This document shows positions 1 to 14,400 of a stretch of DNA of 64,000 nucleotides, one piece after another (position 1 is the stretch's first letter; each line of letters starts with the position of its first letter). A program made the translations under genes and the position numbers. This DNA is from Acanthopleura granulata. Lineage: Eukaryota > Mollusca > Polyplacophora > Chitonida > Chitonidae. The notes beneath the pieces were generated by a model, which made no database searches, was not told the DNA's origin, and worked only from the letters and a program-made list of their open reading frames with translations. The stretch is taken from positions 21,048,007 through 21,112,006 of the forward strand of contig JABBOT010000004.1 of NCBI GenBank assembly GCA_016165875.1, written 5' to 3'.

Positions 1-3000
1 GGGTGCAGGAGCCGGGACAAATGGTTGGGGAAATGTACATGCTGTTGAGGCATTCAGCACAGGATCTAGCCCCAGTACAAGGTCTGAGATGAACCATTCA
101 GTCGTTAAGCGCGCCAAGTAAGCATCCACGTACATTGGTCCGCTGGTGTCCACGTATATCCCTGCCACAGCGTTGCCATACAGGCGAAGCTCTGCCCCAT
201 AAGCAGATACCAGACCGTCATGCCACGTGTACCGGAAATCTGACCAAACATGAAATTAGATGCCATATTAATTCAGAATCCAACATAGGTGTACAAAAAA
301 ACACCACAGTGTGCCTTTCTGTTAAATTACACCTACAAACTATGCAAGTTCTCAAGTAATTCGTATATACTAGAATGTTGTGAATGATGCCGAAGTTCAT
401 ACACTGATAAAATAAGTCGCATTCAGATTGTGGTGCCCTCCAGTTACTCGTTAACCGAGCCAAACAGCTATAAACAGCCTTATGATAAAAGTTTTCTTCC
501 ATGAGTCAGACAGATTTGTGGATTATGAAAAATGGAAAGGCTTCTCAGACTTACAATGGATGCTATTACAACTTCTTGCATCGTTAACATTGACAAAGTA
601 CCCCATAGCCGTTGATCTGAAAGCCAGTTGATGTAGTAATTTTGCAGAACATACTGTTGATACTAACCTCTGTACATGCCGGTCATCCACCCCATGCTGT
701 AGTCAAAGGACTCATCGGAGAAGGGAAAGATGGGTTTAAACACTGCATTCGGTGACCTGGGCCCTGTGGTGAACTGTGGCTGATACGTTTGCTGTATCAG
801 GGACTGATCGCTGAGAACAACTCCACTCAGTCCGAGGTGGTACCTTATCCATTTCACTATATCCTCAGCAGATACCAGCAGTGACCCCGCGGCGTCAAAT
901 GGATGAATGCCTCTGAAAATTCGGGGTAAGAAAACGCACATTATGTAGTGTTGGGTTGCAACAATGTATGTGAAAATCGTGAATATGACCGTGAAAATTG
1001 GCGATAAGAAAACGGACATCATGCAGTGTTCTTGTGAGAGGCTGCAGCCTAGTGAAAACTGGGGGTAAGAAAGGGACAGCATGAAGTATTATTTTGTGAG
1101 GAGTCGCTGTCGTGGTTGTTGAAATTACCCAGTGAGTATAAAAGTTGACAAGAGAATTAAGTCCCCAAGCTCAATATAGGGTATATATTCGGATCCACTG
1201 GTGCTTTTGGTTCGGTGGTTTCCCTTGGGCTTTCCTCATGTCCGGTTTCCTCCACCAATAAAGATTAAGACCACCGTCATTTACGTGAAATATTCATGAG
1301 TATGGCGTAATACAGCAATCAAATAATTAAGTACTACTACTAGTAAAAGTTGTTAACGTTCATAGCTCTATATCCTTATGTTGATGCAGAAATCAAGTTT
1401 CCCATTCCGTAAACCTGCAATTTTGTTAAAGGCCGGTTTAAAAGTTTGGTTTTACAGAGATGTAATAGCGATCGATTTTGAATCATAAGTCTGTAGGTTG
1501 TGAGCCTCTTATCCAGTGTCTTCAGCGCGTCGCACGTGGCATTGGGGCGTAGTACTGGAATATTACGGCAGGTATACACCATGTCCATGATGGTATAATT
1601 TACTGTTGCATGGTGTCTTTACACAAAATTTATAAACATGCTGTTTTCCACATTACATGGATTTCATGGATATCTTATTGTTCTGCAATGATGTACTGGG
1701 GCGTCGTTCATTGGCAAGATGAGTCCTGGCGGTGGCCAGAGAATTTTTAGATCGGTTTTATTGCTCGTAGGGCCTTGCGCCGTAACACTTAATACTGTAC
1801 ATAGGGCACAGATGTGACCATTGACCCTTTCGATATTATACGGTCCTTGAGGACAACCCGTCTATGGTATGTTGCACGTCAAAAAGTTATTAACTTGTCA
1901 AACGTTAGGTATGTTAGAGCTGCATCCGATTCGGCTTGCCCCTTTCTTATTAGTAGCCTCCGTTAAAAATTCATTAGTTGACGTATTACAACAATCAGAT
2001 GTTAACAATGCCTCCTGATTTAAAATTTTATATATGGCTGTACTAATCAGATATAATCTCAGTTAGTTGAAGCGAAGCTGTATATTTGTCGCGAAAAGTA
2101 AAACATCAGCAAAACTAAATCTTCAGATCCTTTGACATGGGTGTAGATCAATAAATCAATTTTTGTCCCGAATTCCAGGTAAATATCGAAGACTACTTAC
2201 CCAGCAACTTCCGTGCTAAGTCTAGTGAGAGAGTTGTTGTAGAAGACATATGGCATAGCAAATTCTGGAGATGTCCAATTCGTAACTTCATGAAATAACA
2301 TTGAGGATGTCATGTTCAAAGGTTCGAGTATGCGTTTATGCAGTAAATTGCTGTAGGTGTCCCCTCCTAACTTCTCAGCCACACACCCAAGTAACATGAA
2401 CATGGCGTTGCTGTAAATGAATTGGGTCCTCATCTGTGTGGTGGGTCCCGTGCCCCGTTTGTAGGGTTCCAGGTATCGCATTCTCCTGAAAAAAAAAACG
2501 TTTAATAGACAGGTGAAACTTAATTGAGACTTAATATTTGTTTATTAATTTGGGGGGGAGTCATGAAGATTTAATTAGTACTGGTGCCAAGGAGAATATT
2601 ACTTAAACTTTGTTTGCATGTAACCTGTTTCTTCCCACCATAATGCTGGCCGCCATCATGTAAGTGAAATATTCTTGAGTACGGTGTAAAACATCAGTCA
2701 AATAAATAAATAAATTGTTTGCATGTTTTACTTCACTAACTTGCAGAACAGCCCTCAAATTATGAAAACATGGATGGTGTCCTCATGCAAGCTGTTTCAT
2801 GTTTTACTCTGTCCTCCTTGGAAGAAATCCAAATCAGGTTTGGCATGAAATAGGCCTATGTTGAATTTGAAATTATTGTAGTGTTGTGCTTGGACAGTTG
2901 AGATATTACTTTCTTGTTTACAGAAGGTGTTGACATATATAGATAGCCTTTCAACACGCGATGTCCTTTTGTAAACATACTCTCGCAGCTGGACACTCCT

Positions 3001-4234
3001 ACCGGTTTATTGAAATAGCAAGAGAAGAGAGTGTCCGAAGATAGTATGTAAAGTTGGGACTTCCTATATTCAGTGAAAAATTGAAGCTACGGGTTCAAGA
3101 TTTCTATGCTCAGTAACGACTGTGAGCCTACTTATTCATTGAAGCGTCTTCATTGTAAAGAATTACATTGATGTTGTACCCCAAGCTATTTACCTACAGT
3201 AATCCATAGCAGTGTGTGAAGAATCCAGTCCAGCTATGGTAGGCAATATGTACGAGTATAAACCCATCTTATGGGCAGCCAGATCTCTTAACGTGGCAAA
3301 TCTAGTTCTCTCCTCATCTGCAAAGCGAAACTCATCACCCATGATGTCCCTCACTGGCGTGTCCCAAGAATACCTGATGCAAACAGAAGTGTCGAAATAG
3401 TGTCATTACGTATAGCATTTGTCATGTGACACACGATTGCTGTAAAAGGCAAACGGAAATGGATAGCAAACAAAGTAAAACAGAACATATATGATAATTA
3501 AAATGTAATAACGGGTATGTGCTCACACATAAATGGTACAGTGGATCTATTAGTCCTTTTCTGCCTTATTCAGTGTTTTATTTTGACATGTGGTCAATAT
3601 CCAAACTGCAAGATACAACGTGTTTATTAACACCACTCCATTACTGAAAATACCTGTACAATATTATATGGAAGGCTTTGAAACGCTCAAGCTTTTGGAC
3701 GAGTTTCCAACTTATATGCGTTGGAGCCTAAAATTAGTTTCTTTCCACGCAATAACTTGTTACAATTGACATCGATGATAAAAAGCAAACTAAGACGTAT
3801 TTCACAAAGTTTATAGGCTTTTCAGATTCTTAAACCATCAGAATCAGCCTGAATGAATGTGTTAAACTATCACCGTTACCCACTTACTTTCCCTTGGATT
3901 CTGTGAGTAGGTTTGCGAGTAATGTAACTGTGAAGGCTTTTGTCACGGAACCCACAGCAAACCTTGTGTCACTGTCTGCAGTCACGTTTTTCTCCAGGTC
4001 TGCTAGCCCGTATCCCCGGGCATAAGTGTCTTCCGGCCTCAATCCTCCGACCACAGCCACCGACATAGCAGGGACATTCCGACACTCTATCACCTCCTGG
4101 ACGAAACTGTCGATTTGTTCACGCATCTGTTCATCCAGTGCTACAGACACCGGAGAGACACAAACTACGATTAAAAGACACAGGCTTGTGCACCTGAAGT
4201 TGGTAGGCCTACTTGGTCTGGTATGCGCTGCCAT
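1..4234 (-). CDS. Gene B: secreted serine beta-lactamase-like protein (LACTB/PBP fold), active-site motifs intact, 3' end outside window
   Basis: Exons in transcript order: 4234-3888, 3373-3194, 2485-2201, 912-668, and 239 to the window edge. Every junction is GT-AG and the phases agree (2, 2, 2, 1). The start is the ATG at 4234; the frame is open slightly further upstream but has no earlier ATG. Residues 15-33 form a hydrophobic signal-peptide-like segment, so the product is probably secreted or luminal. The family's active site is visible: SxxK as S96-V-T-K99, YxN as Y200-S-N202, and the third motif as H359-D-G361, in the position of KTG/HxG. Typical family blocks are WDTPVRDIMG (exon 2), GCVAEKLGG (exon 3) and SAEDIVKW (exon 4). 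Family knowledge: such proteins are serine hydrolases (peptidase, esterase or lactamase); the substrate here is unknown. The C-terminal part lies beyond the left edge. Confidence 0.85.
1201..1330 (+). mobile_element. SINE 3' part
   Basis: It has the family's TCCGGTTTCCTCCACCA block, then GTGAAATATTCATGAG and an AATCAAATAATTAA tail. The tRNA head is missing. It lies in an intron of gene B. Confidence 0.65.
2622..2718 (+). mobile_element. SINE 3' part
   Basis: CCCACCATAATGCTGGCCGCC, GTGAAATATTCTTGAG and an AAATAAATAAATAAA tail identify a 5'-truncated copy in an intron of gene B. Confidence 0.75.
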
Positions 4235-6362
4235 ATTCACCGTTAATTATGACGTAGGTACATCAGACTGAATATCCATGCAGTTTGTATATTATTTCGA
4301 CATCCAGGGAGAGGATTGTGCAAATGAACCACCTTTGCTCTACACATTCGACTTGAGCCATGGATCATTCGGTACTCGCCAAGATATGTTGTATATTATT
4401 AACATCTCTGCTCCTGACACACATTCTAAGGCGTTGTATATTCTGGTTAGCCTAAAAATGGTTGCATACATAGGCCTACACATCTGATACAGACCCGATG
4501 ACAATTTTATATTCACATGACATTGATCATATCTTGTTCAGTGTGAACCATGAACTCAATATATAGACGCCTGTAGTCAATCGAGAAGATTGTATGGAGG
4601 TAGGTCCCATGGAGTAGCAAGTAATCTCGGGCGTACTAAGTCGCTTTATTTTGATACTAGAATATCAATAACATGCCTCAGATGACGTGCAGGTGTATAC
4701 CAGGAGAGGGTAATAGCTTACATGTACATGTATACTGTATGTAGTCATGAACGTTTACTCACGTTCATTCAAATAACAGAATATGGGACCGGGTTAAAGT
4801 CTGAACAATGAAAGATCGCATAAAAATTTAACAACAAACATGAGAAAGTCAGGAGTAATTATTTCTTAATTTAAGTAAGAAATCAGTTGTGTGGTTTTTA
4901 AATGACACGGTAAGTGCGTATCACTTTTGGGAAGCAAATCAAATTAATATGATATACAGATCTGTCTAAGACAAATTGTTTAAAAGGCAGGAAAACAATG
5001 ATTTGTTGCAATGTAACATGGCGCTTCTTTTGTCCATGTGCTGGTCTTAATATCACTTTTGCGTTTCCATGGTTTCATTTTACTGCATCAATTCGTTCTA
5101 TTCCCGCATTTAAGAATAACTTCTCTGATGCAGGATACACTCTACATAAATAATACTTTCACGTCCAATTTCTGAAAAAGTACGCGAATCGAAGAATTAG
5201 AGGGTGGCTTAATAAGTTGTGATTACCAGTGTAACTTAAGAATGTTCATTGGTTTTGTAACACATATATAATAGCCTGATAAATTTCCACTTTGGAAATT
5301 GTTTTAGAATTCATTCTGTGCTACACATCGCATATAGCCAGCTGAAGAACTACATTGCTTTCAATGCACACATTTCCTTGAAGGCCTATTTACACTCAAT
5401 GGACGTGAACTTTCAACAAAAAGCTGTGCTACCACATAAGATTGATTTTCAAGCTTTCGAACCAATCCGATTCATTAAGGTTATATATAAGAGGTGCCAA
5501 ATAAGGTCAATGCATCAATATTAACAGAAGAAGTAGGGCCTTATCCTGTGACTGGCTCAGCTGGTGTATTCTGTTTTCTTAGGTGTGGATATGCATAGTA
5601 TTTTAATCTGTCTTCATATTTAAATGCATACCACTTCAAACCAAGGGCATGAAGTCACAAGACTCGTGTCATGATGGCAGTACATGCAGTTAAGTGACCA
5701 ACACTTTCATAACAAGGCTGTACAGGTATTTCATGCGACTACTTTCTTCACCACAGACCGCATAGCCTTAAAACAATTATACAGGACTAGAACGAAGTGT
5801 CAGGTCAAAGTGTGTGTGCTTTGACCTCAAGATTGTATACTTTGGCCTATTAAAGCTTCATTTGCAGGCAACATGCCACAAATCAGTGCATGCTTTCACC
5901 AATTCAAATCCAGCCTTTGTCTGCGCTTTCCGCAGTTATTATAGATCACTTTTTTACCTTTTTATTTTTAGGGGTGGGGTGAGGAGCTAGGGGTCAGCTA
6001 TTTTTAATGATTGTACACTGATCTTGGTATATTATTAAACCAGTAATGTTCATTTAGCGAGTATTTGCTTGATTAATTCCTGCATGCTGTCCGAAAAGCA
6101 TTTTATTCGGGATGTCCCTGCCAATATATGGCATATTGATGAACAGTTTTCCAGTTTCTTATTTTTGGATTGACGACGAAGAAACCACGAGATATTTGTT
6201 TTTTGTTATACTATCTATTGGTACTCGGTTGATTATTCTTACTCGATAAAATTCAGCCATTCTCCCTAGCTGATGAGCACATCAACATTTGTATTCTACA
6301 TAACAGAGCTGTTGGATCCATAGGAGAGTCTCTACAAAGCTGAACCCACGATGGCCCACAAA

Positions 6363-6400
6363 TTTTTATTTTTTTTATTTTTTTATTTTTATTTTTATAA
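6363..6400. repeat. T/A low-complexity tract
   Basis: T runs separated by single A residues; no other content. Confidence 0.8.
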
Positions 6401-7049
6401 ATCTCCGTAATTTTCCTGCTTTTCGACAAAGTACAAATGCGGTCAAATTCTTAATCAGTGCTCGGAAAGTAACATATATGTTGTGATTTGTATAAGAGGC
6501 GCACTGGCGACGACAACTCATTGCACCTCAACCTTTCGATTCGATATTTTGACACTCTTTCGCTTATCTTTCAACTGTAAGGCTAGATACGTAAAGAGTG
6601 GTCTGTTATATAGAGTAGATCGTATAATTTATGTCTATGTCAATATATTGGCTAAAATTAATTTAAATTAGGCAAACGCGCGAGTCATCTGTCCCTGGCT
6701 GGGTGACCTATTGGGTTATCGCTCGTGATGAGCGACATCTTGTATACTTGTCTTAGCCTCTCGTCGCACCATTGTATATGTTGATCTGCGAATTCTTCTT
6801 CGTCCAAAGGAATTTTATCAAATTCCATGGTAGGTATTAATAAGGTATATAAATTCCTTGATAAGTATTAATTAAGTATTATACATTGCGCGGAAGGTAG
6901 CTGTTTTCAGAAGCCGGACAACTACTAGCTCAGTATCATGAAACTTCTATTGTGGTGATAATTGACAACCTGATACAGCTGACGGCGACATCTCCGATCA
7001 GGCCATCAAAAATAAGAACTTGCGATGTCGTCACAATATATGCTTAATT

Positions 7050-7146
7050 TAGCGGCCAGCATTATGATGGGAGGAAACCGGGCAGAGCCCAGAGGAAACT
7101 CACGACCATTCACAGGTTGCTGGCTGAGACCTTCCCTCGTACCTTG
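7050..7146 (-). mobile_element. SINE body fragment
   Basis: GGCCAGCATTATGATGGGAGG and CACAGGTTGCTGGCTGAG are the reverse complement of the SINE body. The tail and the tRNA head are not visible. Confidence 0.6.
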
Positions 7147-7769
7147 TCTTTTGAGAATTTGATTTTAATTTAAGAGTTCATTGGTATTACTGTGATTTCT
7201 GTACCTAACAGTCGTCCGCGACTCCAGATTTCTTCCTGGCATTGGCCATGAAATTGTAGATTCCCCCGGTCTCATTGTTTGTGGGACTTTGATAACTGTG
7301 TGTGCAGGTTCTCGGCACTTGTGTGACCGTTTGAGCAATCAGAGAGTCGAAGAAATGTTGTCTTCACCATGCAAGTCTGTATGGCTAGGAAGTCTTTATG
7401 TTACATTCGGGCAACGTCATCAACTTCCCAAACTTGGTTGGGTTAGAACAAACATGAACACATTGCAAAAATACAACTGATGCCATCAGTTGTTCATGAT
7501 GTAAACAATGTACTTTTCAAACAAATAAATACTCCTCAAGACAATACTAAATGACACAGACTTACAATTAACCAAATCTTTTCGCATTTTAAAGTTTGAT
7601 GATTAAAATCGGCTTTGATCGTTGTCGGAGACCACTTACCAGCCCCTATAAAGGCATACACTGTGAGACCATTCTACGATTGAAAATGTGTTGGCCACTC
7701 ATGAGTATGTTCTTCAGGTACTTGTCAAAGGTCATTGATAATCACTGCAGGGATTCCACCCCTGACACT

Positions 7770-7846
7770 GACCCCCGTATACTATAAGTGGACCGTTCTC
7801 AAATACGCCATGAAACCATAGTCAAATAAATCAAATAAATATCTGG
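7770..7846 (+). mobile_element. Diverged SINE 3' end
   Basis: TATAAGTGGACCGTTCTCAAATACGCC followed by AGTCAAATAAATCAAATAAAT matches the 3' end of the family with many substitutions. Confidence 0.45.
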
Positions 7847-9806
7847 GCTACACATGCAGAGACTGAATACTAATAAATTTTCAATTCAGGACCACAACAT
7901 GGACATACCAGGAAAAAAAACTGATACGTGTATTCAATCATGTAATATGAATCCAGTACCTGAGAATGATTGAAACTGATTGAATGCCAATGGTAAATAT
8001 TCAGTTGATTAATTCTGTTATTTCTGTGTATAGATATAGACGGCTGTACCATATTATATTTATGGATCGTTTATTACTTGTCTGTATAGTAATATGTCCC
8101 AGTGTATTGGTAATGAGCAAGATTCCAGCATGTCAGTGGTCAATGGGAGCTTTGTGATTGATTCGTATTGAAGAATATGGTATGTTGATAAGTAGTGGGT
8201 ATGTAGATTGGCCGACAGGTGTTCTATAAAACGTCAGGAAGTATGTATGACAGTGTGCATTTAGTTGTCATGTCAGGAAAAAATACGGAGCTATATATCA
8301 CATGACTGGACTTGAAGTTTCAACAATTAGGTGATTGCTAATTAGGGCCAGTTAAAATATGCGATTGTATTGTGTCGTGACGAAAGTGAATCACTTGATC
8401 ATGGTAGTCTGCAGAGGTGATACAAGTCCGTTGGCCTGTATTATTATCAAGGCTATTTTGGGGTTAAATATATCTATAAGGTGACTTCCTATTGATAAAT
8501 CGTGAACTATACACAAATAGCCATCAACTTCATAGGATTGATTTTGTGTTTTAAATACTTACTATATGATAGCCCTGAACTAGCACAATTGACCATTTGA
8601 AAACCAAATGTTTGCTGAAAAATATCTTTGGTCATAGTGGTCAATGACCATGATGTGCATAGTGTGCTCTTTAAAGGCAGGTGTAACTGAAATACAGTAT
8701 AGAGGGGCCTATAACTTTCTATATTAAGTAAGGGATGTTCTGCCAACGTCTATGTAATATGCACAAGATCGCAGAAAACCAGGCCGGCTTGATGAGGATG
8801 CTTAGCATATATAGGCTTACATAACCAAGTTTAATACCGAGGTATTATTCAAGAGGAAGACAAGTTTTGTCTCTGGTTAAGTCGGGTTCTTCATTCGCTG
8901 GTTCCAAGCTGCCCTTGAATTACAAAGCTGGTGAAGGTACAGTTTAAATAGATTTTCATCATAAGCTTGTTTTTACAGATATTGGCCATCAATGCTGAGA
9001 GCCAAGTGAGGTTTAAAGTACCATCTTTAAAGCCTTTGGTATGACGCGACACGTAATTGATCCAGAATCTGAAGGGTGTCAGCCAGTCGTCCTCTTATAT
9101 GCTTGTGAATTGCCCCTTTGATCTATTTGAGTCGAATCTCCTTGTACATTGACAATACACATACTGGAAATACCAGCGTTCGTCTTAGATACTCCCATCA
9201 GATTACAAGAAAACATAAAATAAAAGAAACATACAACGCAAAAATGTAATTTACAAACAGAACGTCATATATTTACAAGTGAAACATTAATTACTGAAAA
9301 CCGCTGGTAATTAAAGCGGAAATTAAGGTATGTTTTTACGCAGAACTACATTCACACGATTCATCATTTTCTTATACATGTGCAATTACTCCCTGCGTCA
9401 GTAGTATATGTCTGCACAAAAAACATTAAAATACCTATAGACGTAGTTTTAAATACGGTCTTGTACCTTTACATTAACAAAGTTCTCTACATATATTTTA
9501 ACCTCTGACATTTTTGGGCCTTTCGCCATTTACGTAACTAGCATAAAGCAGAGCACATAATGAATATATTGCTCAAGAAAGTTCAGCAAAAGCACTTGAC
9601 CTGAAGTCCAAAGACGCTACTAGCGCTAAACCCGAAAGCAACAAACACAATAGCTGCTTTCTGAGAACAAAACATGTCATGCAAGTTTTATGATATGGCT
9701 ACTAATACATGTGATCCATGTAAAATCTGAGAGCAAGTTAGTACTGTGCATGTATCCTAAGGGTCATTGTATTGTACAATGAGATGTCGGGCATATGAAT
9801 GTAAAA

Positions 9807-10002
9807 TTTATTTATTTATTTATTTATTTATTTGTTTGTTTGTTTGTTTGTTTGTTTGTTTGTTTATTTGAGTGGAGTTTTACGCCGTTCTTACGAATAT
9901 TTCACTGATGCAACAGTGGGCAGCATTATGGTGAGAAGGAACCAGGCATAGAGAACCCAACGACCACCCGTAGGTTGCACGCAGACCTTCTCACGTACAA
10001 CC
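9807..10002 (-). mobile_element. SINE with expanded (TTTA)n(TTTG)n tail
   Basis: A reverse-oriented copy: TTTACGCCGTTCTTACGAATATTTCAC, then GGCAGCATTATGGTGAGAAGG and GTAGGTTGC. Its A-rich tail has grown into a TTTA/TTTG microsatellite of about 63 bp (9807-9870). Confidence 0.7.
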
Positions 10003-11454
10003 GAAGAGGGCGCATAGCAATACACATGCGGGTCAGTTTTCTAATGTTAATGCCCTGCTCATGTGCCGTTTTAAGATGTTCATGTCTGTTCAGTATGGAA
10101 CGGAATAAACAGTACTATAGATATGCATACATTTTAATACGCGCAGTACTTTAATAATACTTGTACAGGATGGCTTTCTTGACTTTCCGTACGTGGAAGT
10201 GGTCGGATGGCACTACTCAGATGCCTGTAGAAGAATTCACACCCAACTGACCTATGTAAAAAGCCTTTAAACGACGCTAAAGGCACATATGGAATCACAC
10301 ACGCACATGAAAAAACCAAAACTTTGTTGTCCAACATGGCGAACGAACTGCGCCCCTTGGCTGATCAGTGATCACGTTACCTTTAATGCACGCAAATTAT
10401 TGCTACTTACATTTTCTTGCGTATGATGTATTCAAACAATTCACAGTGCCAATTAAACTGAATGGTTCTTCCAATGGGGAAAACACTAAATATATGCTTG
10501 ATACATGAGAAACGTTCCTTAAAAAAAAAGTAACAGGGAAAACCTGGAAAGATTACAATCAAATGTTGCTGTTTCTTATATTACTGAACAAAACACAAAA
10601 CCCTGAGTTATTTACATACATGTAGAGGACATAAGAGAAGGGAAGAAAGTTTTCGATTTTAATTGTAAGCCATCCTTTTCTTGATGATCACTTAATGTTA
10701 AAATATTGAGGTCATAAAAATGCATTTCTTCGGAGTTACTTTAGTTTTTCTTTTGTCAAGCTGGACAAAGATGCAAACAATTGGAAACAATAGGAAAAGA
10801 AGTAAAGCCATCTTTGAGTAATTTTAGCTGGTTTTCGATATGCAACCTCATTCCTGAATCTTGATCAAGAAAGATAGTGCGTGCAAATAGTAAAAGCTAG
10901 ATAATGTTCACGGCCTTGTGGGAGTTCTCAAGTAAGTATAACTTGTACATGAACTCATCAGCTATCACGCATACTGGCACCACATCGAAAATGGACAGGT
11001 CTAAATCCTAACTTGAAGATATCTTGTGTCCATTAAAAGCGCTTATTGCGCATTAGATACAACACAGGGGGCAATTCCAGGAAACCATTTCTAACTTAAG
11101 TGAAAACTTTCACGCCCAATTATGCAGCTTATTTCATACACTCGGTTTGGAATTTGTATGACTTGTGCTTTGGCAAGATGTACATACACCACCCTTGCCT
11201 TCATTTTAAATTTTAATAATGTTTAATTTTTGTACAAAGTTTTAGAGTTTTACTGAAGAACAAAGTTGCTTCGTAGAATTCGTCCCAGGACATTACACGC
11301 ACAAAATACCTATGGGTGCAACTGGATTATGTTTTCCGAAATATTTCCACATCATTACAGACAAACAAAGATGTCCAGCATCCGGGTTCTCTACAATATT
11401 GGAAACATTTCTTATAAATCATACAAACCACTACGACCGTCGTCCTCTGATTGA

Positions 11455-14400
11455 TCAAAAGAAAGCTACTTGTAGGACCAACAGGGTGGCTATTATTACG
11501 ATCCCTTGGGTTACCCTCTCAACTGAGCTAGGTAAGTCCCATCTGACACTCCGTTGATATTCGAGTTGGTCTTCCTGAACTTGAAGAGCCGTGAACTGTC
11601 CTTCTTGAAAATTTTCAAAGTATATGGTAATATTTTTTTCAGGCGATACCGTGTGCATATAGCTAAGAGGGCCTTTGAATTTCAGGAGAAACATATCTTT
11701 CTTGCCAGCATCTTGTAACATGCCATTTCCTACAACGCCCGTTTTGTAGGTCAAAGCATCTTTCTTGGGATCGTAAGAAACGGTAATATTCCCAAACGTC
11801 TGGTGTCCATATGAACCTAGATAAGGTGTTTCCCATTGTTCCTCTTTTGGGGCGGAGGTGGTCGTTACAATTCTAGTCCTAGAAGGCATAGGCGTGGCCG
11901 GACGGCGTGGTTGGGACAGCATTGGACCAGGAATAAGCACTCCATCGTGAGCAAACGGATACTCGAACATGCAAGCGTTTTCAGGAGAAAGAAACAAGGG
12001 CCGCGCTGGCTTGAGGAGAACATCAGCGATATGCCACGAGATAATGTCCGCCGTCATGGTGTCCATTTTTGAAGATCCGCTATTCATGCTTATGAAAATA
12101 CCGAGTTTGATATCTCTGAAAACCATCACCTTGGAGGTAAATCCAGGAAGTTTTCCACTTTGTTGAATGAACCGATATCCTGTTGAAGTAGATGAAAAAA
12201 GCATATGCATTGCGTCAAGCTATTTATGGCGCATTTTTGTTAATGGTATTAGCATTGAACAGATTCGAAATATTTGGTATTCCACATGTGTAATGAAAAA
12301 TGTTACGTATACCGTTATGGTTCACCTTTTGAATCAGGTATCATAATGCTTAATAGCCAACAACACTTCGGGTTATCCCTAGAATGAGCTTTCCTGTAAG
12401 TTGGAAAATTCTCGAAGATGTTATGAAAATTTTTATGGAAATAATTTAATGTGTCCACATTTAGGAAACTTGAAAACAGAGAAAAAGACTCCATGTAGAC
12501 TGAGCATAGCGTACCTCTGTACTGGCCCGACTCCCAGCCGAGGTTATGGGCGAAGACGACTTGTTTAACCTGGGAATGGGGTTCGAACTCTGTCATCTGG
12601 CTTAGTTTGTATTGCACCTGTGGAAGGTAGGTTTGCTCGAGAACCTGGCCTTCATGTATTTGGGACATATTGGCTACCTTCAAGAGGTGGTAATGTAGCC
12701 ATTTGACCATGTCCTCAGCCGTCGACACCACTCCTTCGCCAGCTTCTCCGGGGTATATAGCACTGAGGGGGGAAACAACGAGCACATGGGTATGTTCCTT
12801 TTAATCTCGCCAACAGACATAAGTGAAAAGTACGAAGTCCCTTGACCTAATCCAGGTTTAAACCTCTATCAAGAGGATGTCGTCTGGTTTTATACATCAA
12901 TTATGAATTCTGTAAACCTATTTGCATATTCTTACTATAAATACGGTAGGTGTGGTCCGCCTTGAGGCCAATCTTTAATTGGGGAGGATTCAAGCCTTTA
13001 ACTAAAAATGATTCGAACCTAGCCATTAACCTAAATGGGCGTTCCGGGTCAATGATCGCCAGAATAATTTCTAAAAGGACAAATAACACAAACCATCAAA
13101 GAGCTAAGAAAGTATGTAAAATCAATCAATTAGGGCGGATTCGTGCAAAAAAGCTAATAGCAGTTTTCAGTGATGACGTAGAGACGCAGTGAAAGTTTTA
13201 GGCGGATGAATAAAATTAGTATCCAGTATCAGTATCCTGTACCATTTTAGTATATACGGTTTCGTGTAATCAAATATTAATTTCATGCAGATGCGTTTTG
13301 ATACTTAACGTGGTGATCATATCAAACGCGATGAACATACTGTCCCCGAGTTACGCGGAATTAGATACAATTGTAAAGCCCCATATTTCTGAGTTAGCGT
13401 GTTGTGGTTGAAGTTACCTCGGCTTAAGTCTACGTCTGATACACCAAGATATATACCTGAGGAGGTTTTTATCCAGAGCGAGGAAGGAGCCATTGTTGTG
13501 AACATAAGGAACAGCAAGATTGTGTGTGGCGTTGACAAAGGACGATGACGTCATCTTTAGAGGATTAAATAAATATGAGGTGACCAGCTCCTCCAGGGAT
13601 GTTCCATCTCCAAGCACTTCGGCCACGCAACCCAGCAACGTGAACATCTCTTTTGAGAAATGAAAACCCGCTCGAAATCCATATTTGGGCTTAAGCAAGA
13701 AGTAACGACTGAAACAAACAGCGGAATGTCAAGATCAGCAAAGTGAGTTGCTAATTATTGGGTTGACTGGATACCTTACTGTGACCGGACTAACCAGCTG
13801 TGAACTTGAACCAGCGATCTGTGGATTAAAAGCCCGCGTCTCTACACCTTTACATTCACCCCTCACGTCATTGTGACTTCCCGGATAGAGAGTTGAAAAT
13901 ACACAGAATCCACCAAAGTATCGTGGCCTTCTATTTATGCCATCCCGGGAACTCTGCTCACAGAGGCAAGAGTGATCTGGTTTACCAGCTGGAGATTTGA
14001 ACCCGTAACCCCGGGGTTACAGGTCCACGCCTATAATCACTAGACCACAAGGGGAATTCCTTCAACCCGGCGGTAGATAGCGCTCATATTTCAACCTGTT
14101 ACATTACCTTTAGTTTCAGTCATAATTCTGGTAATTAATTCGTGAAGTGTTGCATCTTTTTAAATCTTAACATGAAAATTATCGAAGCCACGGCCACAAA
14201 AGACAGCAACCCATTCCGACAAAAATGTTAAATAAATGATATATTCCCTCATTTGAAATCACTATTTAAGACATGATAAATACAGTGGTCTTGTCGCTGG
14301 GACAGTGCATGAATCAAATACTCCCGATTACACATCACCTAAGAAATGCGCGAATGTTCAAGAAGCTCTTTTATCAACATAAGCAGTACATAGATTTTAA

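Larger units (their letters stand above)
4235..11454. other. Intergenic region between genes B and A
   Basis: AT-rich, with no convincing exon on either strand; open frames are short and have chance-like composition. It holds three SINE fragments (7.05, 7.77 and 9.81 kb) and one T/A tract. It must also hold the gene B promoter and the gene A 3' UTR, whose limits are not visible. Confidence 0.6.

Noticed and set aside
13970..14045. Functional tRNA gene on the minus strand
   Set aside because: A- and B-box-like strings are present, but I could not confirm a cloverleaf or anticodon, and a second decayed copy nearby indicates a repeat.
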